The notes beneath the pieces were generated by a model, which was not told the origin of the DNA, searched no databases, and saw nothing but the letters and a program-made list of their open reading frames with translations. From positions 12,114,398 through 12,178,397 of the forward strand of contig HG738139.1 of the NCBI GenBank assembly GCA_000499405.2: DNA of 64,000 nt, in the 5' to 3' direction. This document shows positions 27,134-39,100 of this stretch, piece by piece (the stretch's first letter is position 1; every line of letters starts with the position of its first letter). The position numbers were made by a program, and so were the translations under genes. Source of the DNA: Onchocerca volvulus. Taxonomy: Eukaryota; Nematoda; Chromadorea; Rhabditida; Onchocercidae.

Positions 27134-30123
27134 TCAAATATTATGTAATTTTATATTGCTAATATCGGTAAAGAAATCTAAAGCATTATTGAAATATTCT
27201 TGATCATGGATCGATAAAATATTCTCACTACAATTCCGCCATTTCATTGTTCCAGATAATGATAATGTTTCAGGAATTTGTGATCTGAAAATTTTCAATA
27301 CAATTTGAAATTTCCAGTAAATGAATTGAAAAATCATGTATTTACAAAGAAAAGTTCATAGAAAATGGGAATTTGGATATTTTTTCCCAAGTAAAATTAT
27401 CAGGTAAATTATCAAGTATAACTATAAAATTTTCGAATCGAAAATTTCGTAATATTTATTCCTGTCTTTTCCAATAATGAATAGACGATAATTTTAATTT
27501 TTAAATAGATGAGTGAGAAATTACACTAATTATTCTAAAATAGATAAGCTTAATATCAACCATAATGCAGAAGAGTGGCAAATTAATTACACAGTATCTA
27601 AGATCTTATATAGTATCTGAGATTTCATACAATATCTGTGATCGTTTCTGCGCTGTAATCCAAAAAATGAAATTCTAATTTTAAGAAAAAAAAGTGCCAG
27701 AAAAATATACCCAAGAAAAACCGCCCAGATATCATGCTCCATCCATGCATTATCCGTGTCACGTACATCTACTACCGGTACACGTTTCACGTGTGCTACA
27801 CCACTGTTTGTTTCACCAATATTTAATAAATTCTGATTGCAAAAAACCTGCAATATTTTCAATAAATAAGACTGCTTGCATATTATTAACTAAATTTCAC
27901 TGTGCTACTTTTTTTTTTCTTTTTTAATTACCTATACTCTATTATCTATATTTAATATTATCTATATTAAATTTATCCCAAAGTAAATTACGAATTAGAC
28001 AGGCAAAAAAAAAAAAAAAATCCAAATTTCATTACAATATTTCTTCTATTATCTGTATTTTAATGCCTATATTAAATTTATTCAAAAGTAAATTGATAAT
28101 TGAAAAAAGATAATTTCTACTACTAATATCAAATTATAGCACAATTTTTAGCATTTTTTTTTTGAAAAACTTAAAAAAATAGCGAGAAAAAATTACACCA
28201 TTTCGGGTAAGAAAAGTAAATATGCAAAGAAATAGAAAAACTGGAGAATTCTCGTGCATATTTTGAATTTTTGATTGTATCTTACACTTACGCGAAACAT
28301 GCCATGGCGTGTCGTTGAATTTCGGAAAGCTTTTTAAGGCTTCTCATTAATTAGAATGATGATTATTAATTGAAAGCCTCAATCTATAAGCTTTATCGAC
28401 ATTTTAAGAAAAAGTTTAATAAATTGCAAACAACGGAGTTTCAATAAAAATCTAATAGTTAGGCTACTAGTTGTCCATTTTATATGGTGCCAAGTAAGAT
28501 CTGTTACGTAATAATTCATTTTTGTTAACCAGACGTAATTTTTCTAATTAACTTATCGACTGATTAACCAATAAATATTATGGAATTCACTAATCGGTAA
28601 AACTTGGCCATCACAAATACAAGAAACAAGTTTGAGCTCAAATTTGAATCTATCAGACCCGATCTAGACAAGAATTCTCGCAAGATAAAAACAAGAAGAT
28701 CTACAGCAAATTGGCCATTCTATCGAATCAGCATAGAACTTTTTTAAATTTTATTGCGATTTTCGGAAGTAAACTCTCGAAAAAGATGTCAAATGTTTTA
28801 CTTCGAATGAGCTAAAATTTTTATCAGTAAACAAAAAAAATCATCATAAAAATTTAATTTTGGAAAAATTTTTAATTGTATACTGCAACGACAAGAATAC
28901 AGAAGTAAGTATTCGTATTAACAATTTTTTTTTCTTTTTTAATATAAAACAAATATCTGTATATTTTTAACATCAACTTGAAAAATAATTCTTTTTTGAA
29001 CATACTGAATAATTTTATTCATCCAAAAAGTTATACTTTTCATTTCACTGTTGCATACAATCCTTTATCATGTGATAGGGGAAAATTATGTTGAAATATG
29101 ATTTTCTTTGAAATTTTCGAGTAATTCAAAAATTCATATTTCTATTCAATTAAAAAGTGAATTTTTTTTTTTTTTTTTGCTTACGTGAATATCTGAATCG
29201 CTGAATTGATTACTTCGCAAAATTAATTGAAGTTCGTCGTCAAAACGTCCTTTATTTAATTGCCAACGAGATGGAAATGTATTTCCTTCTAGTAAAATCT
29301 AAATTTTATCAAATTAAAACTAAGAATTATATCCAATATACAGTAATTAGAAATTAAACAATTATGCAGATAAAACGATCTAATGAATTTTTTCTAAAAC
29401 GAATGACATTTACAAACGACATTATCCGCAACACAGATAAGAACTACCAATTAAAATACAAATTTAACATTAAGAAACTTGAAATTAAATACCATCAATT
29501 GATTGTTACTCGTTTTTCGTATTAAAACGTAAACCCGCAATAAGTTGACGCCAAACTTCAGATGATTTCCACGTCCAGCAATACCCTGCCGACCATTCGG
29601 ATTCATAGGTAAACCGGATGCATCAACGGTGAACGGTAATGAAAGTACAAATAATTCTAGCATTTTATTTTGCTGCCATTGTTTCCAGTGTTTTCGGAGC
29701 AAAATCAAGTTCTGAAATTTAAATTATAATTTCATTAAATTTTAGATGAAACATTTCTTATCAAATAAAAAAAAAAAACACGGGTTTCAAAAATATTAAA
29801 TGGATTAGTTTTATTCTAATTTCATTTGTAAACTTAGGCATATAATTAGTCATTTTGTTAGTTCTTACACTATTTAGTCGTTTAATTAGCTAATTAATCC
29901 AGGTAAACTTCTCACTTGTTACTTACCTCAGGTGTTGAAACATCGACATACTTCTGCAGATCATTTGGAAAATCATCAGTAGGTTTGCAGTAAAATGGTG
30001 GACAATAATTAGATATTAATACGTGATAAGGTTGATATTTTTCAGCAACCATTAATTTCCAAATATTTGATGCTTGATCATATGGTATAGTTCTGGATGA
30101 ACTATTCCAGGTATCATTTGTAT
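27134..30123 (-). other. C-terminal NUDT9-H (Nudix-like) domain
   Basis: Exons 22-26. Matches to TRPM2/NUDT9: YCPPFYCKP near the start (family PPFY..P), [20 protein letters not shown] followed by KFG (family GLPLNP.GRTG..GRG...FGPNH), a shortened Nudix segment [30 protein letters not shown] (family DPRNTDNAW.E), and a C-terminal block [20 protein letters not shown] (family RW..V....PLYA.H). The block order and the final stop about 35 residues after the last motif fit a complete domain. The Nudix box lacks the GG and REFxEE residues needed for hydrolysis, so a binding rather than enzymatic role is inferred. Confidence 0.88.
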
Positions 30124-33100
30124 CTATAAACTATAATTTATAAAAATTTTAGATATAATTTTTTCGGACAATATGGTAGAATTCTCATAAAATTTTAATT
30201 AATATCACTTGCATCTACAAAATACAATTTTTAAATACAATTTATTTCTTTTTAAAAAATATGATTTTCTTTTCGACATTATAAAAGAGTTAGTTAGTAT
30301 TCATTAAATTCGATCAAAAAAACTTCGAAATATACGGTGATATCACGGTTTTAGTCTGAAAAAAACAGATTCTTAAGCGATAATCATACTTTTAGAAGTC
30401 ATCGAAAAATACTGTGATACGGTCAATAATCGTATTTGTTCTTGCAACTGACGATTTCCATTGTCATTTTTAAAATTGACATCATAATCTGTCAATTTGA
30501 TCGCAACTTCATTCCATAGATTCACAGATTTCGTCTAAATATACAGAAAGCTTGATTCTTCTATAATTTTACATTATTAATAGAAAATTGCTTGTGTAAA
30601 CAAAGTGACACAAAGCTGTAAAAAAATTTTGTTTACGAAAGTGCAGGATTCTTCGTAAATAAAGTGAGAAAGCAATAATGCAAAATCCTTTTAATATCAA
30701 GAAAAATCAAAAATACAATTTTAAAAACTAAAAATAGTAAAATTTTGAGCTTTACAGCCATTCAAAAACATAGAAATAGTTATTTGAACATTTGCGGAGT
30801 GATGAAAAATCAATTAGCGCAATTATCAAAATTTACCCTAAATTGAGAATCCATAAATATACATTCAGTTGAGAACATATTTCCATTCGTACTAGCAAAT
30901 CGATTTGTATCATTGTATAATTTTAAAATCTGTTGATTGTGAACAACATCTGGGTGATCCAAATTGATCATATTTGAATTATGACACGAGCTAAGGAAAC
31001 AATCATAATGTCGACAACATGAGGCACCGAGAAAAAAGATCGGTGTAAGTGGTGGCGGTAATGGAGGACGAAACCTGATTTATTATACATATAATAAAAT
31101 TTAGATTAAATCAAATTGTCAAAAAGTTAAAAAAGATATTTTAATCTTTAACTTTTTATACACTCGAAATTATGTTATATAATATGAAATCTTAGATGTC
31201 ACCTTAAATATGAGATTTAATAAGATCTGACGAATAGCCTAGACAAAATTGTTGCCTCATTTTGTTGAGAAGTATCTTGAGTACTTAAACTCTAAAAATT
31301 TCGAATATGAAATGATGACAATATATCGATCAATACTGACATTATTAAGCATTAGACTGAAAATAATGAAAATCTAAGCAAACCTCAAATCTTCAACCAA
31401 TGAATAAAGTTGATATTTCCAAATTTGATCTGCTTCATTATCTACTTCTTTGGCTGTTTTTGAGAAAAGCGCAAAAAGAATTGGCCAACAGATTAGTTTT
31501 AAAATAATGAAATATTCCAATACTGCTAAATGTCCGATCCAATTTTGACTTGGACAGTTATAATCACCAAAACCACCAATTGCAACACAACGATCACGAT
31601 TATGATAATCACCGAGATACGTTTTCTTACAATATTCTGATTCTTGAAGTTCTAGAAAGAAAACTTTCTAGTCACGAGAAAATTCTATGAAACATTATGG
31701 TATTATTTCAAAATCATACATAAGCTTGAATTTTCAATATCGAAAAAATTAAATGATGTTTTTAGTTCGGTAATTATCGGCATTTCGGGATTCTTCTTCA
31801 TAGTTTGAATTTTAATAATTGATAATTGATAGACGAATTTGATAGACTGACAAACAATTGGTAATTGATCGATACTGATAATTGATAGAAGCTCTAATTG
31901 ATGACAAATTAAGTGCCAATTAACATATAAGCATGTGTACTTTTAATTAAGTACACGTATATTTTGAATTATAAAAAATGAAAATTATCATCACTATTTC
32001 CGGACAAAAAATTGGAACAGAAATAGATTACCGTCGTATTGAATTTGAAATAACGAGAGCCAAGCCCAAGAAAATGCTTTTGAAATTAACAACCAAGTTA
32101 AAGCTTGATCGGGATACAATAACGAACGAACTGCTATCGCACTACTGGAATTTTCGAAACTTTTTTTTTTTTTTTATAAAAGAAATGACTATTGTTTGTT
32201 ATTTTAATGAATAATAATTATTTTTCGGAAATTATTATTTTCAAAAAATTCAAGTAACAATTTCTTTTTTTTTTACACTAATTCAAATTGTTAACATTGC
32301 TCATATTATTCTTACTTTAACGATAATTTATTTTATAATCAGCAAAACTATCACTACTTTTAGAAAGTTTATTATCCAATAATCTCTTTTTTCCTTTTAA
32401 TTAATTGATTTTTTATACTATTTACTCAAACCGTTGACATTAGTCCGTATTACTCGTTTTATCTTAGCAATAATCATATCTACTGTAATTAATAATTAGT
32501 GAAAACTATCATTATTTTTGTAAATTTTGTTGCAAGTGATAAATTTGCTAAAATAATTTTACGAAGATAATTAATTTGTTACAAACCTTCCGATGATTAA
32601 AGCGATGAGTAACAAAAAATTGAAAAAATCCCTGATAATCATAAGTTTAACTCGTACGACAAATGCACCAAATGTTTGCGATAATGGGACAAAATAAAAT
32701 AACGTTGAATAACATAGATAAAGTAACAAAAATGCTGATGAGATTCGAGTTGCATACGATAGATGAAATGGCTGAATTTGAGAATTTTAATGAAATTTTA
32801 CAAATTATCATCAAATTTCACGAATCCATAACACTCAGAACCCAATTACCCACCTGTCATTAATTTTCGCATTTGACAGTTTCTAAATTCATGTTCCTCC
32901 AAATATCTTCGAAACTAGTAGTCATAGAATCTTAAGCTATAAAGTTTATTTTCCATGTAGCCAAAAACCGTCTTTTTTAAAAGAAAACTTCTCAAAAATT
33001 TCACATTAACTCTAGACTGCAAACATTGCATAGTTGTATATTAAATAATTTCTCCAAGATTATTTCAGAAATTTTCAGCTCAAAATTTAAAAATTGCTAG

Positions 33101-36100
33101 ATGTTAGAAATTTCGATGGAACAATTCGTATGATTTTGTTTCAGTGTACCTAAATAAAAAATTTTGAATGAAGTATACAATAAAAGATTCTGTTTCAATA
33201 TGCTTAAATAAAAGATTCTGTTTTAGTGCATTTGTATCAAAAATGAAAAAAAAAAAAAAAAAAAAAACGAACAAACCATAGAATTGATAGTAATTGTTGA
33301 AGAAAGCACTTTCAAAATGAGTATAATTAGCAGAAACAAAGTTATCACAATAATATCAAAAAAACGCCAACGAAGCTGGAAATTTTTTTCTTTTAATTTT
33401 TTCAGTTTTTTAATGCATTATTTAATTATTCAATTATGAAGCAACATTTCAACATTTTTGACGCGTTGCTATTTACATAATAACTTAGTTATTCAATCAT
33501 ATTAAAAAAAGTGTTTTTTTTTTTTTTAAATTCGAAACTCTTATTTAAATTTTAATTTGAATAAATCATGCCTGACGTAGAGGTGCTCGCTGAATACGAT
33601 TTGAAAATACCCAAATTGATTCAATAAGTGATAAAAATGTCCAAAGCCATATTAAAGTATCCAAAATGAGTGATCCACAACCAGGTAGTGATATCTGATT
33701 TCATAAATTTTAAACTAATCAATCAGAATAACTATGATAATTTTGGAATTTATTAAATTATAAGAACACAAAACTCTCATAGGAGATTGTTTTGAATTAA
33801 ACTGAATCATAAGAATCAAAAAAAAAAAAGACAACGATTTACATTCCATACGTAAATATGTCCGTGATAATTTTAAAAACAGTCCTCAAAAAAATATGCA
33901 TTTACCATCTACGTGCAAGAGAAGAAAAACGTGCAACAAAAGAAAATTTGTGCAGAATCAATAAATCGAAAATTCTGTTGACAAAATATACCATTGCTAC
34001 CTACGTGCAACAAAAGAAAATTTATGCAGAATCAAAAACTCGAAACCTCCGATGGCAAAATATACCATTACTATCTACGTGCAAGAGAAGAAAATTTGTG
34101 CAAAATTAAAAATTCGAAAATTCCGATGGCAATGATGAAAATATTTTTTTAAGGTAATCTTTTCACATTAACCGTATATGCGAATAAAACGATATGAATG
34201 AGTCGGAAAACAAGGGAAAGCCAATATTTGACAATTGGTGTAGAATAGAATGTTCCGATTGATAACGAGATTTGTTGTCGCATTTGTCGTCGCATGTTTT
34301 GCTTTGATATCGAAGTTGACGACGGATCAATTCCTCTTAGCATCAAACCTTCAACTGATTGATAACCTAAAAAAAGAGAAAAAATTCATTAATTTAAAAT
34401 TAGGAATGAAATTAAATTTTTTCGTAAAACAAAAAAATTAGCAGAATAGCAATTTTTATTATCAATTTTATCACTATTATCATTTCAAGACCAAACGAAA
34501 TGTCATAAAAAATATTTAAAATGAATAGCTAAGCTTAACCTTCCATTAAAAGGCAAGAACTTGTTGACATTTCACCTGGTGATCGTTCATTACGGATGAT
34601 TGGTACATTATGCTCATCACGTTGAATATTTTTGCTGGAAACATAACTAAAAAAAAAAGACGTAAACTTGAACTTTGAACTTTACTAAATTATCATTTTA
34701 CTTTCTTTCACTTTTTTTTTTTTTGTTAAATTTGTATTTAAAATATGCTAGGCTGAATCCATTACCTATGAGCGGAATATTTCCTTCTAGCACTTTCCTG
34801 TCCATGAAATTGTAGAAATGCTACCGTAGGACTAATAATTGAATTTTGATCACGAAAATGACTTTCGGGCGCACGATACCGTATCCACCATTGAATTGGA
34901 ATTATCAGTACAGATGCAAGTAAGATTTTTAACCAATGTGGTAGAAATACAGAATCTTTCGAACATGCAACCTATAAATTTCATGATACAGTAAGAGAGC
35001 AAAGAGAATTACAGTAATCTGCTCCATTAACTTTGCAAATATAAACCTATACATGCTTTTTTATGTGCATCTTTCTGATAATATAATTAAATTAAATTAA
35101 ATTAAAATGTGAAATTATGAAGATTATTAATCGAAAATGTTTACTATTTTAAGCAGTATTAATTGATAATTCATACATTTATTTTAGAAAATTTATCGAT
35201 AATTCCAACTGCTTATACCTGTAATTTTCCATACAAAAGTCGATAAATCCATTTTTGACAACAACGATGAGCCACAAATTGTTTATTATTTGTCTAAAAA
35301 AAAATTCATTTCAAATAATAACAACTAACAAATTATAAAATTAAAGGAATTGAAAAAGTAAAAATATGAAAAATTTAAATAATTTAAAAAGATTTTGTAA
35401 TTTTTTTAAAATTAATTAAAAGAATTGGTACCTGAAGTGCAAGTTCTGGTAATGTTAAACCATCGAATGATTCTAATGGCATGCATAGCAAACGGTAAGT
35501 TTCACGTGATGATTCAGAATCTACAGCATCTAATATTGCATTTGCATGCATACTAAACCATCGTGCTGCTCTTCTTAAGTCGTTCTCGTATAGAAGATAG
35601 TCATGTACCTGGAATGAGGATTCTGAAAGTACATGGAATGAGGATTCTGAAGGACCATTCTGATTCTATTAGCAGCAATACATTGAAAAATATATATATA
35701 TACATTAGCCAAATTAATTAGAAATCCTTGATTAAATTAATTAAATGAACAATGCTGAAATAGCTGAAGTAGAAATAGACAATGCTGGATCAGTCATACT
35801 AATTAAAAATTCTTCATTAATTTAATTCTATAGATAATGCTGGGTTATTTAAAATTAACTAATAAAAATACACTAATTAAGGATTCTTTATTAATCCAAT
35901 TAAGCAGATAATGCTGAATTACATAAAATCAACTAATGAAACTAAATTTTGTTCAATAATTTAAATTTTATAACAACTGACAAGCAGTAAACTAAAATAA
36001 ATCCCAGAACTCATTCCAAAATTACATGCTGAAATATAGGAAAAATCGATTGAATAAGACGATATTTTGTTTAAAAATTTCAAAAATTTATCACAATTGA

Positions 36101-39100
36101 CAAGAAAATTGGACATTTTGGAATAAGTTTTGAAATTTTTTTTTGATTTGCCGCCTGTCAATTTAATATAAAATTTGAATTCTTGAACAAGATTTAGTCT
36201 TGTTAGCCAATTTATATGAATTACCATTGTCTGCTTTATTAGATTAATGAAAAATCCTTAATTAGTGTGAACTTATTAGTCGATTTTATTTAACTCATTA
36301 ATCGATTTCAAGGTCAAATTCAAATTATTTCAATTTATCTAACCTCAAAAGCAAGTGAATTACATATTCTTGCAAGAATTACTGATAATGCTATCGGTTC
36401 AAAAGAATATGCACAAAGACATTTTGCTAATTCGAGACGATTCAATAGTATCGACCATATTGCTAATATTTGAAGCGATTGATTTTGATCAATGATCTGT
36501 TGATTAAAATATGACGCTGACAATAAATTTTTAATTCCGCCTGATAAATAAACCTGAAATTGATTTTCTTAACTTATCCAACTAGAGTTCTCTCTATCTT
36601 AGCTCATTAGGCGTTTTTAGCTTAAATCGAAGCTTTCAATTACTTGAAATGATTTAATTTTACCAAAAGATGATCCAATTGTTCGATGAATGTTATATCA
36701 ATTTCTGCTAATGATGAATTTCGTCCCAAACAATGTGAAACAATAATATCATGAAAAAATGCCTAAAATTTATAAAATATAAATATTTTTTCTGATACAT
36801 CATGATATCATATCATGTTGCAATTTATTTCATCTCTAAATTACTTTTAATTTTTGAATTAATTTAAAATTTTATCGGTTTAAATTTTAAAAAAAAAAAA
36901 GGTTTAAAAATCAAAATTAGCATTATTTCCGAAATTGATTACTTGATCAGAAGCATGTCGAATTAATTTCGTTAATAGATTTAATGAAATTTTCAATGGA
37001 ATATTTTGCTTCAGTATGGCTGCTAAAACAATCAATCGATTATCTGATAGTAAGGCCTCTTCGAAAAGATCATTGATATCCTAAAATGCTTACATTTGAA
37101 TTTTTTAACTTCATCGATTCTTTTAAATGTTCAATTTCGATTTATTTAAATTTATTAAATATAAAATTTTCTTTTTAAATTTATTATTTGAATTTATTAA
37201 ATTTTCTGTTTCGTATAATTCAGCAAATAGAAATAAATAATTCTCCTTAGGCTCTTTTAAATTTATAATCAAGAAATGTTACTTGTGAAATTCAATAAAC
37301 AATCAAATTGTGAAATGGAGCTCAAAAAAAAGCGATGGGTCAAAGGTTACTAGAATAGAGGAATGATGTCATTCGCAGCAAACAAATAATACTCAAATTA
37401 TCGTAATTCCAATATTTTTAAAATATTTTCATTACCATATTAGTATAAAGTGTTGTTAGATCGGTTGATAAAATGACTGATGGAACATTAAGTTTTACTG
37501 CAAGTCGTAGCAAACGATGAATATCATTCCTATCAATGGTACTTTGCATGCATAATTTTAGCAAGTAATCACGTAAATTATTGACCTGAAATGTGAAACG
37601 AAGATGGCTTACTATCAGATAGATCATATGGAATTGATAGAAGACATCATTTATTTTAGCAATTAATTGATATACAATTTCGGAAGATTCTAAATGGTAT
37701 TGAATAGAGAACGGTAATAAATTTTTGATAGTATAATATTTTGAAAATGAAAATTTTAAAAATTTAAAAAAAAAATAAAACAAAAAAATCATTTGTTCTG
37801 TAAAATATAAAATTAATATTAAGAAACTAGAATGGGGAAATTACCTATCCAACAAGTATAAAAATCAATAATTTATAGTAAGTATAAAAAATAGCAATGA
37901 GAAAATTATTTATTCAAGAAATATAAAAGCCAATATCGAGAAAATTACCTGGTTAAAACTAATGGTTAACATTATCTATTCAATAAGTATGAAATTTCAG
38001 TAATGGGAAAATTACTTGTTTAACAAGTATAAAAATCAATAATAGTAAAATTACCTATTTAATAAGTATAAAAGCCAAGTAGTAAGAAAATTACTTGTTC
38101 AATAAATTATAAAAGATAGCAATGGGAAAATTATCTATTCAATAAAAATAAAAATTAATAATAGTAAAACTACCTGTTCGATAAGTATAAAAGCCAATAA
38201 TTTTACTACTATTCATTTTTGGGATTAAATTACCTGTTTTGGGATTAAATTACCTGTTTTTGGGATTAAATTACCTGTTTCGGAATCAAATTACCCGTTC
38301 TTGGGATTAAATTACCTGTTTTGGATTATATTACCAGTTTTGGGATTAAATTACCTGTTTTGGAATTAAACTACCTGTTTCTGGGATTAAATTACCCGTT
38401 TAAGGTTAATAACGGGAAATTACCTGTTCAATAAGTATAAATGCCAACAATGGTACTTCTCCGCAACCAGCGGCTAATGAAGCAATAATATTTTCCTTCG
38501 CTTCATCAATTAATTCATTTCCATGCAATAGACTATTTGGTGCCAAACTACGTAATTCAGAATCCAACCATTCCAACCAACTTTCGAAATGAAATGCTGA
38601 ACTACGATAGAGCAACCAGGAACTATTTAAAATAGCACAAAGTTCACTACCATCCTGGAATTCTTTTCTTTTTCTTTTCTTTCAGAAATATCAAATTTCC
38701 GAAATTAGAGATCAAGATCGAACACGGAAACTTCCGAAAATTCAAGTCAATAATATTTATTGTTTATATTATTTTGGATTATTTCAAATATTTGTATTTT
38801 CAAGTTCTAGTTTGTTTGCACTTGTATTTTCAAGTTCCAATTTATTTACCTGTAAAACGATAACTGGTATACCGCATTGTAAATGTGCACGAAGTTCAAC
38901 AAGTGATGATAGTTCATTTCCACAAAATAATGCTACCGGTACAGGTAAATTTTCATGCTCATTAGGTGATAATAATACAGTTTGTGATGGTGATACAGTA
39001 CCACTTTGTGGTACTCCAATTAATAATGCTGAAATATTTTTGAAATATTTATGATTATTCGTTTTAAATTTCGCAAAAACTATTTTTTATGATAAGAATT

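Noticed and set aside
31978..32214. 78-codon plus-strand ORF beginning [10 protein letters not shown]
   Set aside because: It is antisense to the TRPM S5-pore exon (32144-32032), whose phase and motifs fit the channel on both sides.
32663..32863. 66-codon plus-strand ORF ([10 protein letters not shown])
   Set aside because: Shadow of the TRPM S4-S5 exon 32771-32587.
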